Source: WAOL01 sp964399035
Lineage (GTDB): Archaea > Thermoproteota > Thermoprotei_A > Sulfolobales > NBVN01
Direction of reading: 5' to 3'
NCBI GenBank assembly: GCA_964399035.1
Contig: CAYNPH010000089.1
Span: 1-40,782 of the forward strand
Length of the DNA: 40,782 nt
The translations under genes and the position numbers were made by a program. Below the pieces are notes generated by a model. That model ran no database searches. It saw only the letters and a list, made by a program, of their open reading frames with translations, and was not told the DNA's origin. Below are positions 14,957 to 22,542 of this stretch, in pieces; positions within the stretch are counted from its first letter, which is position 1; every line of letters starts with the position of its first letter.

Positions 14957-16588
14957 TTAGTCTTTTTTCTCCTCTTTCTTTTCTTCCTTTACCTTTGACG
15001 CAGCTATTATGTCGTCTATCCTCAGAATTAGTGTTGCTGCCTCTGTTCCGGCCTTAAGCGCATTGACCTTAACGGCTAGTGGCTCTATTACTCCTAGCTT
15101 CTCCATGTCCTCTATCTTACCTGTGAATATGTTAACGCCATACTTGACGCCGTCCTCTTTGCTGTGAGCCTGCCTTAAGTCTGAGATTATGTCTATGGGA
15201 TCAAGACCTGCGTTCTCTACTAGCGCCGATATCACGCCCTCTAGTGCCTTAGCGAACGCCTGAACAGCTAGTTGCTCCTTACCACTTACGTGGGTTGAGA
15301 ACTCGCGTATGTGCTTGGCTATCTCGGCCTCGAAGGCACCGCCTCCATACACGATCTTTGGATTCCTTAGTACGTCTGCCACCACGCTTAACGCGTCTCT
15401 TAGTGATCGCTCAGCCTCGTCAACGATTCTCTCTAGGCCGCCGCGGATGACGATGCTCACGGCCTTCGGGTCCTTAGTGCCCTCTATGAACACCATCTTG
15501 TCCTCTCCAACTTTCCTCTCCTCTACAAGTTCTGCGTAGCCTAGATCCTCAGGTGATAAGTCATCAATGTTACTCACGATCCTTCCCTTAGTCGCGCGCT
15601 CAAGCTTCTCCATGTCTGATCTTTTTACTCTTCTTACTGCTAGGATTCCTTTCTTTGCTAGGAAGTGCTGTGCCACGTCGTCAATGCCCTTCTGACAAAT
15701 CACGACGTTAGCGCCAGTAGCAGCAATCTTCTCAACCATCTCCTTAAGGAGGTTCTCCTTCTGCTCTATGAACCTCCTCATCATTTCTGGGTCGCTAATC
15801 CTTATCTCGGCGTCGATCTCGGTCTTCTCTATTTCTAGTGGTGCGTCGATTAGCGCTATCTTAGCGTTCTCAACCCTCCTAGGCATGCCAGGATGCACAA
15901 CCTCCTTATCCAACACAATACCATAAATCAACTTAGTATCAGCTAAGGATCCGCCATGCTTCTTTATTATCTGGATATTGTCTAAGTCCACATAAATCCT
16001 TCCCTTCCTTTCCTCAGCAACCTGCTTCACGGCCTTAACCGCGATCTCAGCAAACTTCTCCCTAACACCGTGCACGGCCTTGCTTGTTAGGGCAGTTGAG
16101 GCAATCTTCTTTAGGATTTCCTCATCATCTAGGCTAACAGTTTTAGCGATCTTCTCCGCGTGCTTTATTGCTTCGTCTAACGCCTTCTTAAATCCATTTA
16201 TTATGACGGTCGGGTGTACATCCTTAGCTAGGAGGTCCTCAGCAGCCTTAAGCAACTCGCCAGCGAATATCACGGAGGTCTTGGTACCATCACCAACCTC
16301 CTCATCTTGTCCCTTGGCTATCTGTACGAGCATCTTCGCTGCTGGGTGCTGTACGTCCATCTTGTCAAGTATGGTAGCACCATCGTTGGTTATGGTGATG
16401 TCGCCTAAAGTGTCCACTAGCATCTTATCCATGCCACGTGGTCCGTAGGTTGTGCGTAGCATCTCAGCAACAGTTATTGCTGCCATCATGTTTGATCTCA
16501 GTGCCTCGGCACCTGAGGTACGCTGGGTTCCCTCCTTAAGTATCAGGACAGGTAGCCCTGCCGTAGGGACTATCCCTCTAGCCGACAT
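14957..16588 (-). CDS. ths: Thermosome subunit (group II chaperonin)
   Basis: 543 residues, full length. Equatorial ATP-binding motifs are YGPRGMDKM, TNDGATIL and GDGTKTSV near the N-terminus and the GGG motif IVYGGGAFE toward the end. The apical domain with its helical lid lies in the middle (about 210-370). The C-terminus is a charged KVKEEKKEEKKD tail rather than a Gly-Met tail. It folds proteins in a double ring. SD-like AGGGG stands before the ATG, and a TATA box (TTTATATAG on the minus strand, about 16620-16630) suits its own strong promoter. Other thermosome paralogues are not in this window. Confidence 0.98.
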   Translation of the reverse strand: MSARGIVPTAGLPVLILKEGTQRTSGAEALRSNMMAAITVAEMLRTTYGPRGMDKMLVDTLGDITITNDGATILDKMDVQHPAAKMLVQIAKGQDEEVGDGTKTSVIFAGELLKAAEDLLAKDVHPTVIINGFKKALDEAIKHAEKIAKTVSLDDEEILKKIASTALTSKAVHGVREKFAEIAVKAVKQVAEERKGRIYVDLDNIQIIKKHGGSLADTKLIYGIVLDKEVVHPGMPRRVENAKIALIDAPLEIEKTEIDAEIRISDPEMMRRFIEQKENLLKEMVEKIAATGANVVICQKGIDDVAQHFLAKKGILAVRRVKRSDMEKLERATKGRIVSNIDDLSPEDLGYAELVEERKVGEDKMVFIEGTKDPKAVSIVIRGGLERIVDEAERSLRDALSVVADVLRNPKIVYGGGAFEAEIAKHIREFSTHVSGKEQLAVQAFAKALEGVISALVENAGLDPIDIISDLRQAHSKEDGVKYGVNIFTGKIEDMEKLGVIEPLAVKVNALKAGTEAATLILRIDDIIAASKVKEEKKEEKKD

Positions 16589-16695
16589 AGTTAACCCCTT
16601 GATTCACTCTTGATCCACTTCTATATAAACTTTAAAGAAAAGAAACGGGCAAATAGCTTAAAAACAGGGGTACCTTACTTATCTAGGTCTTGGCG
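16589..16695. promoter_or_regulatory. Divergent promoter region thermosome / eS17
   Basis: Minus-strand TATA-like TTTATATAG (about 16620-16630) lies 30-40 bp from the thermosome ATG. Plus-strand TATA-like CTTAAAAAC (about 16656-16664) lies about 30 bp before the eS17 ATG. The two promoters are back to back with no room for another gene; any heat-shock operator would fall between 16590 and 16690. Confidence 0.6.
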
Positions 16696-16908
16696 ATGGG
16701 GAAGGTCAGGACGTCGCTGGTGAAGAGGACTGCTCGCCGCCTACTGGAATTATACCCAGATGAGGTCAGTACAAATTTTGAAGAAAACAAGGAATTAGTA
16801 AAGAAGTACGTATACCTGAAGTCTAAGAAGTTAAGGAATCAAATCGCAGGATACTTAACGCACTTGGCTAAGCTCAGGGCTAGGGAGGAATCCCAGGTAC
16901 AGCAGTAA
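16696..16908 (+). CDS. rps17e: Small-subunit ribosomal protein eS17
   Basis: 70 residues starting MGKVRTSLVKRTARRLLELY, the standard eS17 opening. The ATG (16696) has AGGT seven bases upstream; a TTG six bases earlier is possible but not needed. Basic N-terminal helices and NKELVKKYVYLKSKKLRNQIAGYLTHL match the archaeal family. It binds the head of the 30S subunit. It probably begins a transcript that goes on to the tiny basic ORF, the ubiquitin-like protein and Cgi121. Confidence 0.96.
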   Translation: MGKVRTSLVKRTARRLLELYPDEVSTNFEENKELVKKYVYLKSKKLRNQIAGYLTHLAKLRAREESQVQQ

Positions 16909-16960
16909 GAGAGCGAAGGGCTACAAGGTTATGCACTTATGAACCTTGGGATCTCTACCT

Positions 16961-17020
16961 ATGAGGAGTGAAAAATTCTTCTCGCTCAGAAGAAAGGCAA
17001 GGAAACGTGGGAGGAAATGA
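16961..17020 (+). CDS. Candidate 19-residue basic micro-ORF coupled to ubiquitin-like gene
   Basis: An ATG-initiated ORF of 19 codons encodes a very basic peptide (MRSEKFFSLRRKARKRGRK). Its TGA overlaps the ATG of the next gene as ATGA, the classical coupling arrangement. A TTG at 16946 would add five residues (MGSLP). There is no strong SD. It could be a real micro-protein, in size and charge like eL41-type ribosomal peptides but not recognisably one of them, or a short leader ORF that controls translation of the ubiquitin-like gene. Confidence 0.4.
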   Translation: MRSEKFFSLRRKARKRGRK

Positions 17021-17343
17021 CGTCTTCCTGCAGTAAACATGGGAAAGGGAACACTGAGAAGTGCGAACTCACCGTCAAGTTAATAGGTAGTTTAAGAACG
17101 GCTACAGACAAAGACGTAATTAAGGTAAGCATACCTAAGTCCTCAATAACCGTGACAGAATTCCTAAGACTGCTAGTCAGGGAATACGACGGACTAACAA
17201 TGATATTGGATGAAAGAGGGAGACTCAAGCCCTCTTTCCTGTTGTTCATAAACAATATAGACCATGCACTACTAGGGGGCGGCGATGCGATATTAAAATG
17301 TGGGGATACAATAGCGATAGTTCCTGTTGTTCACGGGGGTTGA
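17017..17343 (+). CDS. Ubiquitin-like (MoaD/ThiS/SAMP-type) protein ending Gly-Gly
   Basis: 108 residues. After a Cys/Lys-rich N-terminal extension (MTSSCSKHGKGNTEKC) comes a beta-grasp domain (LTVKLIGSLRTATDKDVIKVSIPKSS to ILKCGDTIAIVPVVHGG) ending in GG. MoaD/SAMP proteins are adenylated at this tail and serve as sulfur carriers (molybdopterin, tRNA thiolation) or as protein tags. ATG has SD GGGAGG. Cgi121 starts five bases after its stop, an unusual partnership. The N-terminal extension with two Cys is not typical of MoaD. Confidence 0.8.
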   Translation: MTSSCSKHGKGNTEKCELTVKLIGSLRTATDKDVIKVSIPKSSITVTEFLRLLVREYDGLTMILDERGRLKPSFLLFINNIDHALLGGGDAILKCGDTIAIVPVVHGG

Positions 17344-17348
17344 GAACC

Positions 17349-17939
17349 TTGAGCATAACACTAGAACTCAATGACGTCGCGGAATTAGAGAGGAATATCT
17401 CAGGGATCTCGATATCGTTTTGCGTCATAAGGGCACCCTACACCAACGTGGCAAAAAATGTTATTCGTGATCTACAGAGCACCCCAAAGAACTTCATGGT
17501 CTTACTACCTAAAGCCCTAATTCCTGGCAAGAAAGTCATGAAGCTTGCGGCCTTCCTGACATATAGGTCCTTCGAAAACGGAACAAACATCAGCAAGCAC
17601 GTCCCAATTCAATTCCTACTTAATCTCTTCGCAACCCGCCAGATAAGGGATGTCATGAAACTCATCGACAAGTATTGGAAAGAGGAAGTTGTTGCTGTTG
17701 AGATAAGATTGCCAGGCTTGGACAAGGAAGCTTCACCTTTACTTAGAGATTTGCGTCGAAGCGGCATAATGTGTGATGAAGTAAAAGGTATTGAGGGTGA
17801 CCTTAGTGTACTTGCAAATAAGGTATACGGGATTCGTGATAGGGCTGAAGCAGTTCAATATATGGAAGGCCATAACGATTACTTAGTTAAATCTATACTC
17901 ACGAAGATAGCATACTTTGGTGCTGTATCATCAAGGTGA
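17349..17939 (+). CDS. cgi121: KEOPS complex subunit Cgi121-like
   Basis: 196 residues from TTG 17349; the open frame extends upstream only over the neighbouring gene. The ATRQIRDVMKLIDKYW..VVAVEIRLPG segment resembles the conserved Cgi121 core, in which a loop of the form GTRQI precedes helix and strand, and SILTKIAYFGAVSSR resembles its end. Cgi121 recruits tRNA to KEOPS, which makes N6-threonylcarbamoyl-A37 with Kae1, Bud32 and Pcc1; none of those is in this window. It is translated close behind the ubiquitin-like gene. Size is slightly above the usual 150-190. Confidence 0.7.
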   Translation: MSITLELNDVAELERNISGISISFCVIRAPYTNVAKNVIRDLQSTPKNFMVLLPKALIPGKKVMKLAAFLTYRSFENGTNISKHVPIQFLLNLFATRQIRDVMKLIDKYWKEEVVAVEIRLPGLDKEASPLLRDLRRSGIMCDEVKGIEGDLSVLANKVYGIRDRAEAVQYMEGHNDYLVKSILTKIAYFGAVSSR

Positions 17940-18022
17940 GTGACTCGCGTAATACTGCGTTGAATGATTGGAAGATTACGGTGAAGTTTCATTAGTGAGT
18001 CAAGCATTCCATGCTGGAAATG

Positions 18023-18029
18023 TTTAAAT
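18023..18029 (+). promoter_or_regulatory. TATA box for the Glu/Trp micro-ORF
   Basis: TTTAAAT with GGAAATG (BRE-like purines) directly upstream. A start about 25 bp downstream, near 18050-18053, would leave a 5' leader of roughly 12 nt before the ATG at 18064. Confidence 0.5.
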
Positions 18030-18063
18030 CCATTATACGTAATGAGGACTTGAGTGAATAGCC

Positions 18064-18147
18064 ATGCTCGAGGAAGAATGGGAGTGGGAGGAAGAAGAAG
18101 AGGAGTGGTGGGAAGAGGAGGAAGAGTGGGAAGAGGAGGAGTGGTAA
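18064..18147 (+). CDS. Micro-ORF of only Glu and Trp after Met-Leu (27 residues)
   Basis: ATG to TAA encodes M-L followed by 19 Glu and 6 Trp and nothing else. Trp is at positions 6, 8, 15, 16, 22 and 27, so 8-15-22 are seven apart. In the purine-rich tract every T is the first base of an in-frame TGG, and both GAA and GAG are used, which argues for selection on this frame over simple repeat growth. A TATA box sits about 40 bp upstream and a T-rich run (CTTTGTTTTT) follows the stop, giving a self-contained transcript of about 110 nt. Family unknown. The alternative is a polypurine tract or sRNA without coding function. Confidence 0.5.
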   Translation: MLEEEWEWEEEEEEWWEEEEEWEEEEW

Positions 18148-18363
18148 TCCCTTTGTTTTTCCCTCCTCACTTTGAACTCAAAATGTGAATATTTAATCCG
18201 AGACTCTAAGGTGTTGGGAACGATCATAAAATCAATGCGTCAGAACTTTGTCCGTCACTCACCAGTCGTTGCCGTCACCACTCATCATCCGCGATTTAAA
18301 CATGGTTTCAGGAGAAAATAAAGTAAATCAGTGTATGGTTAACAGTGCTTTGGGTGAGGCGGG

Positions 18364-20172
18364 ATGGTAAGAATAGCTGTGGTGGATCACGATCTCTGCA
18401 AGCCCCACAGGTGCAGTAAGGAATGCATTAGGTTCTGCCCGATAAACCGCAGTGGTGGGAAGGCAATAGAACTTTCTGAAATCGTTGGTGGGAAGGCTTT
18501 AATACATGAGAAAGTGTGTGTTGGTTGCGGAATCTGCGTGAAGAAATGTCCTTACGAGGCAATAACGATAGTGAACCTGCCAGATGACCTAGAGAAGAGA
18601 GTCGTGCATAGGTATGGGCCGAATGCCTTCAAGCTCTACGGATTACCACAACCTCAGCAAGGCGTTGTCGTCGGAATCATAGGGAAGAATGGGATAGGCA
18701 AGACCACATCCATTAGGATATTGTCAGGTGAATTGATACCTAACCTAGGTAAGTACGAGGAGGAGCCGAACTGGGACAAAGTGCTGAGGTATTTCAGGGG
18801 AACAGAGCTTTACCAGTACTTCAGGAAATTAGTTAACGGTGAGATACGTGCCGTACATAAGATTCAGCATGTGGACCTCATAAGGAAGTACGTTAAGGGC
18901 ACGGTCAAGGAGATACTCACAAGAATAGATGAACGCGGACTGCTGAATGAATTGAAGAGAGAAATGAACCTCGAAGGAATGCTGGATAGTAAGGTCTCAA
19001 ACCTAAGTGGAGGTGAGTTACAGAAATTCGCCATAGCCGCGGCGTTACTGAGGGATGCCTCGGCTTACTTCTTCGATGAACCCTCAAGCTACTTGGATGT
19101 CAAGGAAAGGCTAAGTATATCATCGGTGATCAGAAGCTACATCCCGAAAAACAGCTACGTGATAGTGGTCGAGCACGACTTAGCTGTTCTTGATTATATT
19201 TCGGATTACGTAGCCGTAGTTTATGGTGAGCCTGGAGCCTATGGTATCTACTCCAAAGTCTACGCCGTAGGCTCAGGCATTAACCATTTCCTCTTGGGCT
19301 TCCTTCCAGCAGAGAACATGCGTATACGCAAGGAGCCTATAATATTCCACACCCACGCTCATGCTCCCGAAAAAGATCAGGAAGGGAAGACAATATACAT
19401 CACATGGTTACCAATGAGAAAAAGACTAGGGAAGTTCGTACTGGAGGTTGAGGAGGGAGAGGCGTACAAGGGCGAGGTCATCGGCGTGCTAGGACCCAAC
19501 GCCATAGGTAAGACAACGTTCATCAGATTACTAGCAGGTGACCTCAAACCTGATGAAGGTGTAGCTGTAACAGAGGGCTTACGCATAAGTTACAAACCAC
19601 AATACATCAGGGCAGAGCATTTTCCGTGGAGCACCGTAGGTGAGGCGCTGAACGAGCTAACTAAGGATGGGATAGCAGGTAGTGAATGGTTTCAGGTTGA
19701 TGTCATACGTAGATTAAGGTTACACAGGCTGCAGGACAGAAGCATAACTAGCTTAAGTGGAGGTGAGTTACAGAAATTCGCCATAGCTGTCACTCTAGCT
19801 AAGGAGGCAGATATATATTTACTAGACGAGCCCTCCGCCTACATAGACGTAGAAGAGAGATTAACGGTGGCGAAGGCTATAAAGAGAGTTAGCGAGACTA
19901 GGAAGACAGTCACTTTCCTAGTGGATCATGATGTCGCGGTAATAGATTACGTAGCTGACCGTGTAATGGTGTTTAATGGAGAACCTGGATCATACGGCAG
20001 AGCATGCAAGCCTACTGATTTACGAAAAGGTATGAATGCTTTCCTCAAGGCAATAGGCGTTACATTTAGGAGAGATTTAAAAACAGGAAGGCCTAGAGTA
20101 AATAAGCCAGGCTCCTATCTTGATAGGAAACAAAAATCAATGGGTGAGTACTACTATATTCCCAGCAGCTAA
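18364..20172 (+). CDS. abce1: ABCE1 ribosome-recycling ATPase (Rli1)
   Basis: 602 residues, full length. The N-terminus has two 4Fe-4S clusters (CKPHRCSKECIRFCP and CVGCGICVKKCP). NBD1 has P-loop GKNGIGKTT near 112, and NBD2 has GPNAIGKTT near 378; both signatures read LSGGELQKFAIA and both Walker B/D-loops are intact (YFFDEPSSYLD, YLLDEPSAYID). ABCE1 splits post-termination ribosomes with aRF1/aPelota. A TATA box GATTTAAAC (about 18293-18301) and a GGTGAGG SD precede the ATG. Two stretches of 34 identical bases encode the two signature motifs. Confidence 0.98.
   Translation: MVRIAVVDHDLCKPHRCSKECIRFCPINRSGGKAIELSEIVGGKALIHEKVCVGCGICVKKCPYEAITIVNLPDDLEKRVVHRYGPNAFKLYGLPQPQQGVVVGIIGKNGIGKTTSIRILSGELIPNLGKYEEEPNWDKVLRYFRGTELYQYFRKLVNGEIRAVHKIQHVDLIRKYVKGTVKEILTRIDERGLLNELKREMNLEGMLDSKVSNLSGGELQKFAIAAALLRDASAYFFDEPSSYLDVKERLSISSVIRSYIPKNSYVIVVEHDLAVLDYISDYVAVVYGEPGAYGIYSKVYAVGSGINHFLLGFLPAENMRIRKEPIIFHTHAHAPEKDQEGKTIYITWLPMRKRLGKFVLEVEEGEAYKGEVIGVLGPNAIGKTTFIRLLAGDLKPDEGVAVTEGLRISYKPQYIRAEHFPWSTVGEALNELTKDGIAGSEWFQVDVIRRLRLHRLQDRSITSLSGGELQKFAIAVTLAKEADIYLLDEPSAYIDVEERLTVAKAIKRVSETRKTVTFLVDHDVAVIDYVADRVMVFNGEPGSYGRACKPTDLRKGMNAFLKAIGVTFRRDLKTGRPRVNKPGSYLDRKQKSMGEYYYIPSS
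19004..19037 (+). repeat. 34-bp repeat encoding the ABCE1 NBD1 signature
   Basis: Bases 19004-19037 are identical to 19754-19787, the equivalent stretch of NBD2. Both begin TAAGTGGAGG and end CGCCATAGC. Flanking codons differ. Confidence 0.95.
19754..19787 (+). repeat. 34-bp repeat encoding the ABCE1 NBD2 signature
   Basis: Partner of 19004-19037, identical over all 34 bases including synonymous positions. Confidence 0.95.
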
Positions 20173-20314
20173 AATGATTCACCTAAATTAATTAATAACA
20201 TTATTACGAAATATGCGTCATTAGGATATGCCGAAGTTAATAATTTTCAAGTTATTACAACAACTTCATTAAGTTTTTAAACGACTCCTCAAGTGTAAGC
20301 ATGGTGAATCAACA

Positions 20315-21481
20315 ATGGCTGAAAAGCCCAAAACCACGATATCCGTCATAAAGGCCGACATAGGTTCACTAGCAGGCCACCACGTTGTACACCCAGAGAC
20401 AATCGCTGCAGCAACCAAAGTTCTAGCTGAGGCAAAGAGCAAAGGTATAATCATAGACTTCTACGTGACTAACGTAGGTGACGACCTAGAACTCATCATG
20501 ACTCATCGTCATGGCGTCGACGCATCCCAGGTCCACGAGCTAGCATGGAACGCATTCAAGGAAGCAGCTAAGGTTGCTAAGGAACTCGGGCTATACGCGG
20601 CAGGCCAGGACCTCCTAACAGACGCGTTCTCAGGGAACGTGAGGGGATTAGGCCCAGGCGTGGCTGAGATGGAGTTCGTTGAAAGGCCCGCAGAGCCTGT
20701 AGTGGTGTTCATGGCTGACAAGACAGAGCCAGGAGCATTTAACCTGCCGCTCTTCCGCATATTCGCTGATCCGTTCAGCACTGCGGGATTGGTGATTGAC
20801 CCCAAGCTTCACAAGGGCTTCAAATTCGAAATCTTCGATGTGTTCGAGGGCAAGTCCGTGGAACTGGCTGCTCCCGAGGAGATGTATGACATCCTAGCCC
20901 TCATAGGCACTCCAAGCAGGTTCATAATCAGGAGGGTCTACAGAAAGTCAGACGGTGAGATAGCGGCTGTGGTCAGCGTAGAGCGTCTAAACCTAATAGC
21001 CGGTCAGTACATAGGCAAGGACGACCCAGTAGCCATAGTTAGGGCACAGTCAGGCTTCCCGGCCCTCGGAGAAGTGATTGAGCCCTTCAGCTTCCCACAC
21101 CTAGTGGCTGGCTGGATGAGAGGATCACACCACGGACCCTTAATGCCTGTCCCGCAGAGGTACGCGAAGTGCACTAGGTTCGACGGTCCGCCGAGGCTAG
21201 TAGGGCTAGGCTTCCAGATAAAGAACGGTAGGCTAATAGGTCCGGCAGACCTATTCGACGACGTAGCATTCGACGAGACCAGGAGGACGGCACAGCTAAT
21301 CGCTGACTACATGAGGAGGCATGGACCGTTCATGCCACACAGGCTAGGGCCTGAAGAGATGGAGTACACAACGCTACCCGGTGTGTTAGAGAAGCTAAAG
21401 GACAGGTTCAAGAAGGTGGCTGGTGAGCCGAAAGCCAAGAAACCCAAGATAGAGACATCACTCCTATCAACCCACGAGTAA
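20315..21481 (+). CDS. fbp: Bifunctional fructose-1,6-bisphosphate aldolase/phosphatase
   Basis: 388 residues matching the archaeal FBPA/P family end to end: KADIGSLAGHHVVHP with the metal-binding Asp at the start, THRHG, ADKTEPGAFN, and the Tyr232/Lys235 pair (QYIGKDD) corresponding to the catalytic Tyr and Schiff-base Lys. The one enzyme makes FBP from triose phosphates and dephosphorylates it to F6P, driving gluconeogenesis one way. A TATA box TTTTTAAAC is about 35-40 bp before the ATG. The C-terminus has a Lys-rich tail (KAKKPKIETSLLSTHE). Triosephosphate isomerase follows, providing its substrates. Confidence 0.97.
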   Translation: MAEKPKTTISVIKADIGSLAGHHVVHPETIAAATKVLAEAKSKGIIIDFYVTNVGDDLELIMTHRHGVDASQVHELAWNAFKEAAKVAKELGLYAAGQDLLTDAFSGNVRGLGPGVAEMEFVERPAEPVVVFMADKTEPGAFNLPLFRIFADPFSTAGLVIDPKLHKGFKFEIFDVFEGKSVELAAPEEMYDILALIGTPSRFIIRRVYRKSDGEIAAVVSVERLNLIAGQYIGKDDPVAIVRAQSGFPALGEVIEPFSFPHLVAGWMRGSHHGPLMPVPQRYAKCTRFDGPPRLVGLGFQIKNGRLIGPADLFDDVAFDETRRTAQLIADYMRRHGPFMPHRLGPEEMEYTTLPGVLEKLKDRFKKVAGEPKAKKPKIETSLLSTHE

Positions 21482-21579
21482 AGGGAAACCAGAGCCAGGA
21501 GTAAGAAGTAACTTTTTGACTAATACGCTCATCATGATAGGCGAACACGGTGCATTAACCGTAGTGGAGGTGTAATCCT

Positions 21580-22272
21580 TTGAAACCAATCGTGGCAATA
21601 AACTACAAGGCGTACCCCACAGCCTTTGGTAAGGCCGCCTTGGATATCGCGAAGCAGGCAGAAAGTGTAGCTAAGGAACTAGGTTTCCAGGTCGAGATAA
21701 TAGTAATTCCGCCGTTCACGGAACTCCGCACCTTAGCTCAAGCAGTGGAAATCCCAGTATTCGCACAACACGCTGACGCAGTCAAGCTAGGTGCTGTAAC
21801 TGGACACATACCACTAGAGATAATCAAGGACACAGGGGCAGCTGGAGTAATGCTTAACCACAGTGAGAACAGAATAAGGATAGATCAAATTGACTACGTG
21901 GTCAAGAAAGCTAAGGAACTCGGTGTCAGGACATTAGTGTGTGCTAACACGCCAGAAGTGTCGGCCGCAGTCGCTGCCCTGGAGCCTGAAATGGTTGCTG
22001 TCGAGCCGCCGGAACTCATAGGAACAGGTATACCTGTCTCCAAGGCAAAACCCGAAATAATTACAGGTACTGTGGAACGCGTTCGGAAAGTTAGCAAAGA
22101 TGTAGTAATATTGACAGGTGCCGGAATAACCAAAGGAGAAGACGTGGAGGCAGCAATAAAGCTAGGCACGCTCGGCGTACTAGTAGCGTCCGCGGTAATG
22201 AAGGCAAAGAATCCAAGGGAAGTAATATTGGACATGGCCCAGGCAGCACTCAAGGCGCTAGACCAAAAATAA
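21580..22272 (+). CDS. tpiA: Triosephosphate isomerase
   Basis: 230 residues, the short archaeal form. Catalytic Lys10 (INYKAY), His94 (LNHSENR) and Glu142 (VAVEPPELIGTG) are present, with phosphate loop residues LTGAGITKGEDV and GVLVASAVMKAKNP. It interconverts DHAP and glyceraldehyde-3-phosphate. TTG start with SD GGAGGTG. The 98 bp after FBPA/P have no obvious terminator, so the pair may be an operon feeding gluconeogenesis. Confidence 0.98.
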   Translation: MKPIVAINYKAYPTAFGKAALDIAKQAESVAKELGFQVEIIVIPPFTELRTLAQAVEIPVFAQHADAVKLGAVTGHIPLEIIKDTGAAGVMLNHSENRIRIDQIDYVVKKAKELGVRTLVCANTPEVSAAVAALEPEMVAVEPPELIGTGIPVSKAKPEIITGTVERVRKVSKDVVILTGAGITKGEDVEAAIKLGTLGVLVASAVMKAKNPREVILDMAQAALKALDQK

Positions 22273-22415
22273 GTGAGGCATTACAACTCCTCGAGTAGAT
22301 CAGGAATCACTAACATCACAATACTTTCCCGCGAAGCCTGCACGGGTAATTTATTGCTTAATCAATGGTCCAAAAGAATAGCATCTTTAAACCCCTAAGC
22401 AAGGAATTATTTCGA

Positions 22416-22493
22416 GGGCCCGTCGCCTAGCCAGGATAGGGCGCCGGCCTGCGGAGCCGGTTGTCCGGGGTTCAAGTCCCCGCGGGCCCGCCA
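22416..22493 (+). tRNA. tRNA-Arg(GCG)
   Basis: Acceptor GGGCCCG/CGGGCCC, anticodon stem CCGGC/GCCGG, loop CTGCGGA with anticodon GCG, T-arm CGGGG-TTCAAGT-CCCCG, discriminator G, and encoded CCA. No intron. TATA box CTTTAAAC (22384-22391) is about 28 bp upstream. The acceptor and T-stem are shared with the tRNA-Val fragments, but the anticodon arm and discriminator differ. Confidence 0.97.
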
Positions 22494-22542
22494 TAGACAA
22501 CTAACGCTTCACTTGATTTCAACACCTTATTTCAGTGCTGAC

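Noticed and set aside
18033..18227. Minus-strand ORF rich in Ser and His (64 codons)
   Set aside because: It is the antisense of the purine-rich Glu/Trp tract; its composition follows from that and it has no SD or promoter of its own.
18211..18321. 36-codon GTG-start ORF before ABCE1
   Set aside because: No convincing SD, the nearest TATA lies too close to the start, and the peptide (MLGTIIKSMRQNF...) resembles nothing I know.
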